Assembly: GCF_014837235.1 (NCBI RefSeq)
Contig: NZ_JACYFT010000002.1
Span: 372,001-436,000, forward strand
DNA length: 64,000 nucleotides
Direction: 5' to 3'
DNA from: Limnohabitans radicicola
Lineage (GTDB): Bacteria; Pseudomonadota; Gammaproteobacteria; Burkholderiales; Burkholderiaceae_C
Numbering within the stretch: position 1 is the stretch's first letter; each line of letters opens with the position of its first letter. This document shows positions 49,093 through 58,857 of this stretch, piece after piece. A program made the translations under genes and the position numbers. The notes below the pieces were generated by a model that was not told the origin of the DNA, did not search any database, and saw only the letters and a program-made list of their open reading frames with translations.

Positions 49093-50223
49093 ATGCGTGT
49101 GTCCATGGTGGTTGCCGAGCGCTCGGGCGACCAGCTGGCGGCCTTGCTGCTGGGGGGGCTGAAACGCGCATGGCCTGAACTGACGTCCGATGGCATCGGC
49201 GGTCCGCAGATGCAGGCCCTGGGCTTCGCGTCGCGCTGGTCCTGTGATGAACTCTCGGTGCGCGGTCTGGTCGAAGCGCTCATGCGCTACCGCCGCATCA
49301 CGGCGATTCGTCGACAACTCATCGACGAGCTGATCGCGCAGCCGCCTGACCTGTTTGTGGGTGTGGACGCCTCGGACTTCAACCTCACCGTGGAACGAGA
49401 ACTCCGTCAGCGCGGTATCCCGGCCATCCAGCTGGTGTGCCCGTCCATCTGGGCCTGGCGTCCGGAGCGGGTGACCAAGATCCGTGAAAGCGTGCGTCAC
49501 ATTTTGTGCCTCTACCCATTTGAGCCCGCCTTGCTGGCCGAGCATGGCATCGAAGGCACATTTGTCGGTCACCCGGTGGCCGATGTGATCCCGCTCGATC
49601 CTGACCGCGCCGCCGCGCGCCAGGCACTGGCACTCGATCCTGCCGTGCAGGTGGTGGCGCTGCTGCCGGGCAGCCGTCCGGCTGAAATCCGTTACCTGAT
49701 CCAGCCCTTCTTGCAGGCCGCGCGCTGTATGCTGGACCAGCGCCCGCAGCTGCAGTTTGTGCTGCCGACGCATGAGCTGCTGGTGCCTGCCATCGAGCAG
49801 GCGCTGCAGGCCACCGGCATGCTCGGACGCGTGAAGGTCGTGATGGGCCAGTCACACGCCGTGCAGGCCGCATGCGATGTGGCTCTGGTGGCCAGCGGCA
49901 CGGCGACGCTGGAAACCGCCTTGTTCAAGCGGCCCATGGTGATCGCCTACAAGATGCAGTGGCTGTCCTGGCGCATGGCCAATGGCAAACGCCTGTTGCC
50001 CTGGGTGGGCCTGCCCAACATCCTGTGCAACGACAGCCTGGTGCCTGAATTTTTGCAGGAACAGGTGCAGCCCCAGGTTTTGGCCGATGCGGTGCTGCGT
50101 TGGCTCGATGACCCCGCGGCCGTGCAGCGGCTGCAGACCCGTTTCACCGCTTTGCACCACGAATTGCGTCAGGACATGCCGACGCTGGCCAGCCATGCGA
50201 TCGAAAAAATCCTTGCTGCTTGA
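49093..50223 (+). CDS. lpxB: Lipid-A-disaccharide synthase
   Basis: A 376-residue GT19 glycosyltransferase that joins UDP-diacyl sugar and lipid [23 protein letters not shown] and [14 protein letters not shown] are diagnostic. The N-terminal loop, usually GExSGD, reads AERSGD here, losing the first Gly. GGGAGGG lies upstream; I prefer the ATG at 49093 over a TTG at 49084, which is too near the ribosome site. Its 3' end overlaps rnhB by 29 bases. Confidence 0.94.
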   Translation: MRVSMVVAERSGDQLAALLLGGLKRAWPELTSDGIGGPQMQALGFASRWSCDELSVRGLVEALMRYRRITAIRRQLIDELIAQPPDLFVGVDASDFNLTVERELRQRGIPAIQLVCPSIWAWRPERVTKIRESVRHILCLYPFEPALLAEHGIEGTFVGHPVADVIPLDPDRAAARQALALDPAVQVVALLPGSRPAEIRYLIQPFLQAARCMLDQRPQLQFVLPTHELLVPAIEQALQATGMLGRVKVVMGQSHAVQAACDVALVASGTATLETALFKRPMVIAYKMQWLSWRMANGKRLLPWVGLPNILCNDSLVPEFLQEQVQPQVLADAVLRWLDDPAAVQRLQTRFTALHHELRQDMPTLASHAIEKILAA

Positions 50224-50812
50224 GCAGGCTTCACTGAATTGGGACACGGTGGGCCTGGTGGCTGGCGTGGACGAAGCCGGACGCGGGCCTCTGGCGGGTC
50301 CGGTCGTGGCTGCTGCCGTGATCCTGGACGACCTGCAAGCTATTGCCGGGCTCAACGATTCCAAAAAGCTCACGGCTAAACGGCGCGATCACCTGTTCGA
50401 TGAAATTCGGGCCCGCGCCTTGTGCTTTTCAATTGCCGAGGCCTCGGTGGCCGAAATCGACGCCATCAACATCCTGCAGGCGACCCTGCTGGCCATGAAA
50501 CGGGCGGTCGAAGGGCTGCGCCTCAAGCCGGTCAAGGTGCTGGTGGATGGCAACCGTCTGCCTGTGCTGGACGTACGCGCCGAGGCCATTGTTCAGGGTG
50601 ATGCCCTGGTGCCCGCGATTTCTGCCGCGTCGATCCTGGCCAAGGTGCACCGTGACCGCTTGTGCCAGGACATGCACCAGCGTTACCCGGTGTACGGCTT
50701 TGACCAGCACAAAGGCTATGGCACGGCGCAGCATTTGCAGGCCTTGCAGCAGCATGGACCTGCCGCATGCCACCGCATGAGTTTTTCACCTGTCGCCCGG
50801 AGCGTTCGATGA
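50195..50812 (+). CDS. rnhB: Ribonuclease HII
   Basis: A 205-residue enzyme that cuts RNA in RNA-DNA hybrids and removes single ribonucleotides. The N-terminal active-site motif [19 protein letters not shown] has Asp and Glu near residues 24-25, with later acidic residues in VLVDGNRLP and [12 protein letters not shown]. It begins inside the 3' end of lpxB, and its stop overlaps the next start by four bases. Confidence 0.95.
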   Translation: MRSKKSLLLEQASLNWDTVGLVAGVDEAGRGPLAGPVVAAAVILDDLQAIAGLNDSKKLTAKRRDHLFDEIRARALCFSIAEASVAEIDAINILQATLLAMKRAVEGLRLKPVKVLVDGNRLPVLDVRAEAIVQGDALVPAISAASILAKVHRDRLCQDMHQRYPVYGFDQHKGYGTAQHLQALQQHGPAACHRMSFSPVARSVR

Positions 50813-51582
50813 ACCTGATCACTTCGCGTGACAACCCGCAGGTCAAGGCCATTCGCCGCCTGGCCCAGGATTCCACTGCGTACCGCAAACAGGGTCAGTT
50901 CTGGCTCGAAGGCGACCACCTGTGCCGCGCCGCCTTGGTGCGCGGCGTGCGGCCTGTGCAGGTCGTGCTGGCCGAGTCTTTCTGGCAGGAGCAAGGCCAG
51001 GAATGGGCAGGTGCGGGAGGTCAGGTGCTGGTCTTGCCCGACACCTTGTTTGCCAGCTTGAGTGCTTTGGAGTCGCCTGCCCGCATGGGGTTTGTGGTGG
51101 CCTGGGCTGCAGCGCCCGAGGTCTTGCCCGATGTGCCCACCGTGGTGCTGGACCGCTTGCAGGACGCAGGCAATGTGGGGGCGATCCTGCGCTGCGCGTC
51201 CGCTTTTGGCTACCGTCAGGTGCTGGCCTTGCAGGGCACGGCGGCGCTGTGGTCCCACAAGGTGTTGCGTGCGGGCATGGGGGCCCATTTCGGGCTGCAC
51301 CTGGCCGAGGGCCTTGAAGAGCCCGCTTTGGAGGCCTTGCGTGTGCCTTTGGTGGTGACCAGCTCGCACCTGGGGCCTTATTTGCACGAATTGCAGGCCC
51401 AGGCAGGCTTGCCGCGCAACTGTGCCTGGGTCATGGGCCACGAAGGGCAGGGCGTTCGCGACAGCCTGATGGCCCGCGCGCAGCTCAAAGTCCGCATTGC
51501 CCAACCCGGCGGGGAAGAGTCGTTGAACGTGGCCACGGCCGCGGCCATCTGCCTGCACGCCAGCGCCACGTCCGGGGTCTGA
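50809..51582 (+). CDS. TrmH (SpoU) family RNA methyltransferase
   Basis: A 257-residue SPOUT-class 2'-O-methyltransferase. The N-terminal substrate-binding domain starts [15 protein letters not shown]. The three knot motifs are [27 protein letters not shown] and [12 protein letters not shown]. The N-terminus fits the general rRNA 2'-O-methyltransferase subgroup rather than classical RlmB, so I leave the target open. It is co-translated with rnhB by an ATGA overlap. Confidence 0.9.
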   Translation: MNLITSRDNPQVKAIRRLAQDSTAYRKQGQFWLEGDHLCRAALVRGVRPVQVVLAESFWQEQGQEWAGAGGQVLVLPDTLFASLSALESPARMGFVVAWAAAPEVLPDVPTVVLDRLQDAGNVGAILRCASAFGYRQVLALQGTAALWSHKVLRAGMGAHFGLHLAEGLEEPALEALRVPLVVTSSHLGPYLHELQAQAGLPRNCAWVMGHEGQGVRDSLMARAQLKVRIAQPGGEESLNVATAAAICLHASATSGV

Positions 51583-51634
51583 AAAGGCCGCTTTTTCTGC
51601 TGCTTTTGCCCGATTTGGCGGTGGGTTGAGCAGC

Positions 51635-51657
51635 GCCTCTCGGCTATAATGAGAGGC
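51635..51657 (+). promoter_or_regulatory. carAB promoter -10 inside an inverted repeat
   Basis: A TATAAT box at 51645-51650 is flanked by GCCTCTC (51635-51641) and GAGAGGC (51651-51657), a perfect 7-bp inverted repeat. No good -35 is seen. A 126-base leader follows before carA. The repeat could be an operator for nucleotide- or arginine-responsive control, but no regulator can be named. Confidence 0.55.
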
Positions 51658-51776
51658 TTTCCCGCATCAACCCCGTACGCCCAGCCCATCCAGGTCCCTT
51701 TCCTCGAACAAGCAGCCAAACAGAGAGTGATCTCTGGCGAGCGCTGAGGCGTACCCGAACCATACCGGAGAACCCA

Positions 51777-52952
51777 GTGCTTTTGTCTCTTCAGGGAACC
51801 TTCCCGCCCGCCATCCTGGCGCTTGCAGACGGCACGGTCTTTATCGGCAATTCCATCGGAGCCACCGGCTCCACCGTCGGCGAGGTGGTGTTCAACACCT
51901 CCATCGTCGGCTACCAGGAAATCCTCACCGACCCCAGCTATTGCCAGCAAATCGTCACCCTGACGTACCCGCACATCGGCAACTATGGCGTCAATCCCGA
52001 GGACATCGAAGCTGACAAAGTCCATGCCGCAGGCCTCATCATCAAAGACCTGCCCCTCACCGCTTCCAATTTCCGCTCGACCCAATCGTTGTCTGACTAC
52101 CTCAAGGACAGCGGCACCGTGGCGATTTCGGACATCGACACCCGCAAGCTGACCCGCCTGCTGCGCACCCAGGGTGCCCAAAACGGCGCTATCGTGGCGC
52201 TGGCTGCAGGCCAGGCGGTGACGCAGGCCGTGATCGACCAGGCCATTGCCGCCGCCAAGGCCGCCCCTTTGATGGCCGGTCTCGACCTGGCCCAAAAGGT
52301 CACGGTGGACCAGGGTTATGACTGGACCCAGACCGAGTGGAAGCTCGGCTCCGGTTACGGCACGCAGACGGCCCCCCAATTCCACGTGGTCGCTTACGAC
52401 TTCGGCGTGAAGAAAAACATCCTGCGCATGCTGGCCGAGCGTGGCTGCAAGGTCACTGTGGTGCCTGCTAAAACATCTGCAGCCGAAGTGCTCAAGCACC
52501 AGCCCGACGGTGTCTTCTTGTCCAACGGCCCTGGCGATCCGGAGCCTTGCGATTACGCGATCACCGCTGCCCGTGAACTGATCGAAACCGGGATCCCGAC
52601 CTTTGGCATCTGTCTGGGTCACCAGATCATGGCCTTGGCCAGCGGGGCCAAGACCTTCAAGATGAAGTTTGGCCACCACGGGGCCAACCACCCGGTGAAG
52701 GACCTGGACACCGGCCGGGTGTCGATCACCAGCCAGAACCATGGGTTTGCCGTGGACGAAAAGTCCTTGCCTGCCAACCTGCGTGCCACGCACGTGTCGC
52801 TGTTTGACGGCACGCTGCAGGGCCTGGCCCGCACCGACAAGCCCGCGTTCTGCTTCCAGGGGCATCCTGAAGCTTCGCCCGGCCCGCACGACATCGCTTA
52901 CCTGTTTGACCGCTTCACGGCATTGATGGCCACGGCCCAGGAGAAAAAATAA
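51777..52952 (+). CDS. carA: Carbamoyl-phosphate synthase small subunit
   Basis: The 391-residue glutaminase subunit. The N-terminal domain has the usual [17 protein letters not shown]. The class I amidotransferase domain has [16 protein letters not shown] and the nucleophile Cys in [18 protein letters not shown] near residue 279, with His/Glu in [13 protein letters not shown] near residue 365. It starts with GTG behind GGAG. carB begins on its last base. Confidence 0.97.
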   Translation: MLLSLQGTFPPAILALADGTVFIGNSIGATGSTVGEVVFNTSIVGYQEILTDPSYCQQIVTLTYPHIGNYGVNPEDIEADKVHAAGLIIKDLPLTASNFRSTQSLSDYLKDSGTVAISDIDTRKLTRLLRTQGAQNGAIVALAAGQAVTQAVIDQAIAAAKAAPLMAGLDLAQKVTVDQGYDWTQTEWKLGSGYGTQTAPQFHVVAYDFGVKKNILRMLAERGCKVTVVPAKTSAAEVLKHQPDGVFLSNGPGDPEPCDYAITAARELIETGIPTFGICLGHQIMALASGAKTFKMKFGHHGANHPVKDLDTGRVSITSQNHGFAVDEKSLPANLRATHVSLFDGTLQGLARTDKPAFCFQGHPEASPGPHDIAYLFDRFTALMATAQEKK

Positions 52953-55900
52953 TGCCAAAGCGCACCGACCTGAAAAGCATCCTCATCATTGGCGCTGGCC
53001 CGATCATCATCGGCCAGGCTTGTGAGTTCGACTACTCCGGCGTGCAGGCCTGCAAGGCCCTGCGCGAAGAGGGTTACAAAGTCATCCTGATCAACAGCAA
53101 CCCCGCCACGATCATGACCGACCCGGCCACGGCCGACGTCACCTACATCGAGCCCATCACCTGGCAGACGGTCGAGAAGATCATCGCCAAAGAGCGTCCT
53201 GACGCCATCTTGCCCACCATGGGTGGACAGACCGCACTCAACTGTGCGCTGGACCTGTGGCACAACGGCGTGCTCGACAAGTACAAGGTCGAGCTGATCG
53301 GCGCCACCCCAGAAGCCATCGACAAGGCCGAAGACCGCCTCAAGTTCAAGGACGCCATGACCAAGATCGGTCTCGGTTCTGCGCGCTCGGGCATTGCCCA
53401 CAGCATGGAAGAGGCCTGGGACGTCCAAAAACGCGTCGGCTTCCCCACGGTCATCCGCCCCAGTTTCACGTTGGGCGGCACGGGCGGCGGCATCGCCTAC
53501 AACCCTGAAGAATTCGAGACCATCTGCAAGCGCGGCCTGGAGGCTTCGCCCACCAACGAGCTGCTGATCGAAGAGTCGCTGCTCGGCTGGAAAGAGTACG
53601 AGATGGAAGTGGTGCGCGACAAGGCGGACAACTGCATCATCATTTGCTCGATCGAGAACCTGGACCCCATGGGCGTGCACACAGGTGACTCCATCACCGT
53701 GGCGCCTGCACAGACGCTGACCGACAAGGAATACCAGATCATGCGCAACGCCTCTTTGGCGGTGCTGCGCGAGATCGGTGTGGACACGGGCGGCTCCAAC
53801 GTTCAGTTCTCCATCAACCCCAAGGACGGCCGCATGGTCGTCATCGAGATGAACCCCCGCGTCTCGCGCTCTTCGGCGCTGGCGTCCAAAGCCACGGGCT
53901 TCCCGATTGCCAAGGTCGCGGCCAAGCTGGCCGTGGGCTACACGCTCGACGAGTTGCGCAACGAAATCACGGGCGGCGCCACCCCTGCGTCTTTCGAGCC
54001 CTCGATCGACTACGTGGTCACCAAGATCCCTCGTTTCGCGTTCGAGAAATTCCCTGCTGCCGACAGCCGCCTGACCACCCAGATGAAGTCGGTGGGCGAG
54101 GTGATGGCCATGGGCCGTACTTTCCAGGAGTCCTTCCAGAAAGCCCTGCGCGGCCTGGAAGTGGGTGTGGACGGCATGAACGAAAAAACCCAGGATCGCG
54201 AAGTGCTCGAAAAGGAACTGGGTGAGCCTGGCCCCGAGCGCATCTGGTACGTGGGCGATGCCTTCGCCATGGGCTTGTCGGTCGACGAGGTGTTTGAACT
54301 CACCAAAATCGACCGCTGGTTTTTGGTGCAGATCGAAGAGATTGTCAAGATCGAGCTGGAACTGGAAAAGACCACCTTGGATGCCATCTCGGCCGACGAG
54401 CTGCGTCTGCTCAAGAAAAAAGGCTTCTCGGACCGTCGCCTGGCCAAGCTGCTCAAGGTCGGCGAAAACGATGTCCGTGCCCGCCGCCATGCCCAGGGCA
54501 TTCGCCCGGTGTACAAGCGCGTGGACACCTGCGCGGCCGAGTTTGCGACCAACACCGCCTACATGTACTCGAGCTACGAAGACGAGTGCGAAGCCGAGCC
54601 AACGAACAACAAAAAAATCATGGTGCTCGGTGGTGGTCCCAACCGCATTGGCCAGGGCATCGAGTTTGACTACTGCTGCGTTCACGCTGCGCTCGCCATG
54701 CGCGAAGACGGCTATGAAACCATCATGGTCAACTGCAACCCCGAAACCGTCTCGACCGACTACGACACTTCGGACCGCCTGTACTTTGAGCCATTGACGC
54801 TCGAAGATGTGCTGGAAATCGTGGACAAGGAAAAGCCCACAGGCGTGATCGTGCAGTACGGCGGTCAAACGCCTTTGAAGCTGGCCCTGGGTTTGGAGGC
54901 CGCGGGCGTGCCCATCATCGGCACCAGCCCCGACATGATCGACGCTGCGGAAGACCGTGAGCGGTTCCAGAAACTGTTGCAAGACCTGGGCTTGCGTCAG
55001 CCGCCCAACGCCACGGCCCGCACTGAGCCGGAAGCTTTGGAAAAAGCTGCCGCCCTGGGTTACCCCCTGGTGGTGCGTCCCAGCTATGTGCTGGGTGGCC
55101 GTGCCATGGAAATCGTGCACGAGCAGCGCGACCTGGAGCGCTACATGCGCGAAGCGGTCAAGGTCTCCAACGACTCGCCCGTGCTGCTGGACCGCTTCCT
55201 GAACGACGCCATCGAGTGCGATGTGGATTGCCTGCGTGACCCCGAAGGCAAGACCTTCATCGGGGGTGTGATGGAGCACATCGAACAAGCTGGCGTGCAC
55301 AGCGGTGACTCTGCTTGTTCCTTGCCGCCTTATTCCCTGTCGGCCGAAACCGTGGCCGAACTCAAGCGCCAGTCGGCCGCCATGGCCGGTGCCTTGAATG
55401 TGGTCGGCCTGATGAACGTGCAGTTCGCGATCCAGAATGTGGACGGCAAAGATGTCATCTACGTGCTCGAAGTGAACCCCCGCGCCTCGCGCACGGTGCC
55501 TTATGTGTCCAAAGCCACGGGCATTCAGCTGGCCAAGGTGGCGGCGCGCTGCATGGCGGGTCAGACCCTGGCTTCGCAAGGCATCACCAAAGAGGTCACG
55601 CCGCCTTACTTCAGCGTGAAGGAGGCCGTGTTCCCCTTCGTGAAGTTCCCGGGTGTGGACACCATCCTCGGCCCCGAGATGAAGTCCACCGGTGAAGTCA
55701 TGGGCGTGGGCAAGACTTTTGGCGAAGCCTTCGTCAAGAGCCAGCTGGGCGCAGGCACCAAGTTGCCACGCTCGGGCAAGGTGTTCCTGACCGTGAAAAA
55801 TGGTGACAAACCGCGTGCGGTGCAGGTGGCGCGTCAACTGGTGGCCCTGGGCTTTGAACTGCTGGCCACCAAGGGAACCGCTGCCGAAATCGCTGCTGCT

Positions 55901-56176
55901 GGCGTGCCGGTGCAGGTGGTCAACAAGGTCACGGAGGGGCGTCCGCACATCGTGGACATGATCAAGAACAACGAAGTGGCCATGGTCATCAACACGGTGG
56001 AAGAGCGTCGCAATGCGATTGCCGATTCGCGCCACATCCGCACATCGGCCTTGCTCAACCGTGTCACCACCTTCACAACCATCGCGGGCGCCGAGGCGGC
56101 CGTCGAAGGCATGAAGAGCATGGACCACCTGGATGTGATTTCCGTGCAGGAAATGCATGCACAGTTGGTGGGCTGA
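52952..56176 (+). CDS. carB: Carbamoyl-phosphate synthase large subunit
   Basis: The 1074-residue synthetase subunit, a tandem duplication of two ATP-grasp halves. Each half has its own biotin-carboxylase-like N-domain ([20 protein letters not shown] near residue 11 and [20 protein letters not shown] near 560). [13 protein letters not shown] belongs to the first half and [13 protein letters not shown] to the second. The C-terminal MGS-like allosteric domain runs from about residue 940. Carbamoyl phosphate feeds pyrimidine and arginine synthesis. Confidence 0.98.
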   Translation: MPKRTDLKSILIIGAGPIIIGQACEFDYSGVQACKALREEGYKVILINSNPATIMTDPATADVTYIEPITWQTVEKIIAKERPDAILPTMGGQTALNCALDLWHNGVLDKYKVELIGATPEAIDKAEDRLKFKDAMTKIGLGSARSGIAHSMEEAWDVQKRVGFPTVIRPSFTLGGTGGGIAYNPEEFETICKRGLEASPTNELLIEESLLGWKEYEMEVVRDKADNCIIICSIENLDPMGVHTGDSITVAPAQTLTDKEYQIMRNASLAVLREIGVDTGGSNVQFSINPKDGRMVVIEMNPRVSRSSALASKATGFPIAKVAAKLAVGYTLDELRNEITGGATPASFEPSIDYVVTKIPRFAFEKFPAADSRLTTQMKSVGEVMAMGRTFQESFQKALRGLEVGVDGMNEKTQDREVLEKELGEPGPERIWYVGDAFAMGLSVDEVFELTKIDRWFLVQIEEIVKIELELEKTTLDAISADELRLLKKKGFSDRRLAKLLKVGENDVRARRHAQGIRPVYKRVDTCAAEFATNTAYMYSSYEDECEAEPTNNKKIMVLGGGPNRIGQGIEFDYCCVHAALAMREDGYETIMVNCNPETVSTDYDTSDRLYFEPLTLEDVLEIVDKEKPTGVIVQYGGQTPLKLALGLEAAGVPIIGTSPDMIDAAEDRERFQKLLQDLGLRQPPNATARTEPEALEKAAALGYPLVVRPSYVLGGRAMEIVHEQRDLERYMREAVKVSNDSPVLLDRFLNDAIECDVDCLRDPEGKTFIGGVMEHIEQAGVHSGDSACSLPPYSLSAETVAELKRQSAAMAGALNVVGLMNVQFAIQNVDGKDVIYVLEVNPRASRTVPYVSKATGIQLAKVAARCMAGQTLASQGITKEVTPPYFSVKEAVFPFVKFPGVDTILGPEMKSTGEVMGVGKTFGEAFVKSQLGAGTKLPRSGKVFLTVKNGDKPRAVQVARQLVALGFELLATKGTAAEIAAAGVPVQVVNKVTEGRPHIVDMIKNNEVAMVINTVEERRNAIADSRHIRTSALLNRVTTFTTIAGAEAAVEGMKSMDHLDVISVQEMHAQLVG

Positions 56177-56219
56177 CCGAAACGTTCACCGAGTCATCCG
56201 CGTCATGATGCGGGTTTTC

Positions 56220-56254
56220 AACCGCCGAGGGACAACGCTCGGCGGTTTGTTTTT
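56220..56254 (+). terminator. Terminator between carB and greA
   Basis: A 10-bp stem AACCGCCGAG / CTCGGCGGTT with an eight-base loop, followed by a T-rich tail. Confidence 0.85.
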
Positions 56255-56266
56255 GGAGATTTGACG

Positions 56267-56743
56267 ATGTCGACCATTCCGATTACCAAACGCGGTGCAG
56301 AAAAGCTCAAGGAAGAGCTGCACCGCCTCAAATCCGTGGACCGGCCTGCCGTGATCCAGGCCATTGCCGAAGCGCGCGCGCAGGGCGACCTGAGTGAAAA
56401 CGCTGAATACGAAGCCGCCAAAGACCGCCAGGGCTTCATCGAAGGCCGCATCCAGGAAATCGAAGGCAAATTGTCGGCTGCACAGATCATCGACCCTGCG
56501 AGCGTGGATGCAGGTGGTCGGGTGGTTTTTGGCGCCACGGTCGAGCTGGAAGACGAAAGCACTGGCGATCAGGTCAAGTACCAGATCGTGGGCGAGGACG
56601 AAGCCGATTTGAAGTTGGGCCTGATCAACATCAGCAGCCCAATTGCGCGCGCCTTGATTGGCAAGGAAGAGGGCGATGTGGCCGAAGTGCAGGCCCCTGG
56701 CGGCGTGCGCCGCTATGAAATCACCGGGGTGTCGTACCTCTGA
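56267..56743 (+). CDS. greA: Transcription elongation factor GreA
   Basis: A 158-residue factor that rescues backtracked RNA polymerase. The coiled-coil tip with acidic residues lies in [20 protein letters not shown] near residues 36-55, and the C-terminal FKBP-like domain has [15 protein letters not shown] chose the ATG at 56267 with GGAG upstream over the TTG two codons before. Following carB is common in betaproteobacteria. Confidence 0.97.
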   Translation: MSTIPITKRGAEKLKEELHRLKSVDRPAVIQAIAEARAQGDLSENAEYEAAKDRQGFIEGRIQEIEGKLSAAQIIDPASVDAGGRVVFGATVELEDESTGDQVKYQIVGEDEADLKLGLINISSPIARALIGKEEGDVAEVQAPGGVRRYEITGVSYL

Positions 56744-56788
56744 TCAAGCCGGTGTCAGGCTGGCCGCGGCCAGTCCTGAAACGCCCTG

Positions 56789-57559
56789 TCATTCGTGCCA
56801 ATGTTCGGCCACCCAGGTGGCGGGTTGGATGAACCGGAAGCGCCGATTGCGGCGACCTGCCAGTGCGTCGGGTGGGTTGCACTCGCCATGGAAGATGACC
56901 ACGCGGGCATCTTGAGGGATGAAGGGCTCGGTCCAGAAATTGGTGGGCCAGGCTGGGATGCAGTTGTACTTGAAGCTGGGGCACCAGGCTTTGGGCCAAT
57001 AGGCGAGCAGGCCTTGCTGGTTCATGTAGTCCGACAGGTAGGACTGTTCATTGCGGAAGCGCTGGCGGATGCTGTCGAAGTTCTGGCGAAAGTGGGTCAG
57101 CACGTCAGGGTGCGCACCCAGTTCAAAGCGGTACACCGAGGAGTTGCCGGTGATGCGTCCGGGGTTCCAGAAACGGTCGTAGTCCTTGATGATCAGGAAG
57201 CGCCCAGGCTGCTCGAAGAAGCCATCCAGGCTACCGACAATCACCACATCCACGTCGAGAAACAACGCCGTGCCTCGCAAGCCGTGCAGGTCTTCGGCAA
57301 AGGTCACCAGCTTGGTCCAGCCGCGCTCGGGGCTGCCAGGGGGCAGATCCAGAGGCGGAATGGGCAGGCAGCGCACTTCCGATGTGATGCCTTTGCTGTC
57401 ATCGGTCAGGCACACCATCTGGAAGTCCAGTGTGAGGTGCCTTTTGACCATGGCATACAGCCGGTTCACGTACTCCGGGCCGTACTTGGTGCCCCACTTC
57501 ATGCAGATCACATGACGTTGACCTGCGGTGTGTGCCGTGGATGTGGATGGCGTGGTCAT
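56789..57559 (-). CDS. Glycosyltransferase-like protein with a DVD motif
   Basis: A 256-residue protein. HVICMKWGTKYGPEYVNRLY near residue 16 and TALFLDVDVVIVGSLDGFF near residues 96-114 resemble GT-A glycosyltransferases, where DxD binds the metal and sugar nucleotide. The C-terminal HGECNPPDAL also recurs in this uncharacterised group. No signal peptide is seen, so it is probably cytoplasmic. The acceptor is unknown; envelope or surface glycans are plausible. Confidence 0.7.
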   Translation of the reverse strand: MTTPSTSTAHTAGQRHVICMKWGTKYGPEYVNRLYAMVKRHLTLDFQMVCLTDDSKGITSEVRCLPIPPLDLPPGSPERGWTKLVTFAEDLHGLRGTALFLDVDVVIVGSLDGFFEQPGRFLIIKDYDRFWNPGRITGNSSVYRFELGAHPDVLTHFRQNFDSIRQRFRNEQSYLSDYMNQQGLLAYWPKAWCPSFKYNCIPAWPTNFWTEPFIPQDARVVIFHGECNPPDALAGRRNRRFRFIQPATWVAEHWHE

Positions 57560-57566
57560 GGGGCGC

Positions 57567-58040
57567 TCAGTCTGCCTGGCGTTTTTTGACAGATTTTTGC
57601 TTGGGCTTGGCGCGTTTGATCTGGCCGCCCGAGGTCAGACGCTGGTTGCCTAGGACGCGCAGCACTTTGACCTCCGGGCGCTGACCGCCGCGTTTGCTGT
57701 ATTTCAGCACTTTGAAGTCGCGCGGACCCGCCATGCGGTCTTCGTCCACCGCCTTGATTTTTTCGGGCTGCGGGCGCCACAGCACCAGCAGTTTGCCGAT
57801 GTGCTGGATGGGCGCCGCGTTCAGCTGGTCGGCCAGTTGCGCGAACATGTCTTCGCGGGCTTGCCGGTCGTCCCCCAGGACCCGGATCTTGATCAGGCCG
57901 TGGGCGTTGAGGGCGGCTTCGGTTTCTTTGATGACGGCGGCGGTGAGGCCATCGTTGCCGATCATCACCACGGGTGAGAGATGATGGGCTTCGGCGCGGT
58001 GAACCTTGCGTTCGCCGGGAGTGAGTTGGATTTGAGGCAT
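57567..58040 (-). CDS. yhbY: YhbY-type CRM-domain RNA-binding protein
   Basis: A 157-residue protein. Residues about 1-95 form a CRM domain: [38 protein letters not shown] and [10 protein letters not shown], with the GxxG RNA-binding loop seen in GNDG. YhbY binds pre-50S particles. The C-terminal 60 residues are Lys/Arg-rich ([15 protein letters not shown]), a longer tail than in E. coli. It is divergent from rlmE with a 31-base gap, so the two share a promoter region. Confidence 0.9.
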   Translation of the reverse strand: MPQIQLTPGERKVHRAEAHHLSPVVMIGNDGLTAAVIKETEAALNAHGLIKIRVLGDDRQAREDMFAQLADQLNAAPIQHIGKLLVLWRPQPEKIKAVDEDRMAGPRDFKVLKYSKRGGQRPEVKVLRVLGNQRLTSGGQIKRAKPKQKSVKKRQAD

Positions 58041-58071
58041 GTGGGTATTATCCCTGCTTGGACGGAAAAGA

Positions 58072-58755
58072 ATGAAAGTCAAAACGAAAAGCAAAAAGGT
58101 CAACAAGGCGTGGCTGAACGATCACATCAATGATCCCTACGTCAAGATGGCCACCAAGGAGGGTTACCGCGCCCGCGCGGCCTACAAACTCAAGGAAATC
58201 GACGAGGTGCTGGGGCTGATCCGTCCTGGCCATCTGGTGGTGGATCTGGGCTCGGCACCGGGGGCTTGGAGCCAGTACCTGCGCCGCCGCCTGTCGCCAG
58301 ACGGGGCGGCTGTGGGCGCCCTCAACGGCACCATCGTGGCGCTGGACCTGTTGCCGATGGAGCCCATCGAGGGGGTGCAGTTCATCCAGGGCGACTTCCG
58401 TGAAGCCGATGTGCTGGCCCAGTTGGAGGCCGCGGTGGCAGGGCGGCAGGCCGATGTGGTGGTCTCCGACATGGCCCCGAACCTGTCGGGCATTGATTCG
58501 GTGGACTCTGCCCGTGTGGCGCTGCTGATCGAGTTGGCGGTGGAGTTTTGTCAGGGGCATCTCAAGCCCCATGGCGCCCTCGTGGTCAAGGTGTTTCACG
58601 GCAGTGGCTACAGCCAGCTGGTCAAAATGTTCAAGGAGACCTTCAAGGTCGTCAAACCGATCAAGCCCAAGGCCTCGCGTGACCGTTCATCTGAGACCTT
58701 TTTGGTGGGCATCGGCTTGAAGGAGCTGACCCCTGGGCCGTCGGATGGATCTTAA
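58072..58755 (+). CDS. rlmE: 23S rRNA 2'-O-methyltransferase RlmE (FtsJ/RrmJ)
   Basis: A 227-residue enzyme that methylates U2552 of 23S rRNA. The SAM motif [15 protein letters not shown] is near residue 49; the K-D-K-E tetrad is present, with the first Lys in [13 protein letters not shown] near 32, Asp in [12 protein letters not shown] near 130, Lys in [11 protein letters not shown] near 170 and Glu in SSETFLVG near 205. ftsH follows, as in E. coli. Confidence 0.96.
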   Translation: MKVKTKSKKVNKAWLNDHINDPYVKMATKEGYRARAAYKLKEIDEVLGLIRPGHLVVDLGSAPGAWSQYLRRRLSPDGAAVGALNGTIVALDLLPMEPIEGVQFIQGDFREADVLAQLEAAVAGRQADVVVSDMAPNLSGIDSVDSARVALLIELAVEFCQGHLKPHGALVVKVFHGSGYSQLVKMFKETFKVVKPIKPKASRDRSSETFLVGIGLKELTPGPSDGS

Positions 58756-58857
58756 ATCCCCGCTTCTTCAGGGCCAAAACAGGTGCCAACGGTCCGGTGC
58801 GGGCTGTCTCAGGCCTAAAATGGACGCAATCTATGATTTTCTCGACTGGAGCCTCGC

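Noticed and set aside
50809-51582. Naming the TrmH-family gene rlmB
   Set aside because: The [10 protein letters not shown]-type N-terminus belongs to a broader subgroup, so a specific rRNA target cannot be assigned from sequence.
52898-56158. A very long open frame antisense to carB
   Set aside because: It mirrors carB codon by codon in a GC-rich gene with strong third-position bias, and its translation has no recognisable domain. The same applies to long antisense frames over dnaE, alaS, ftsH, rimO and tolA.
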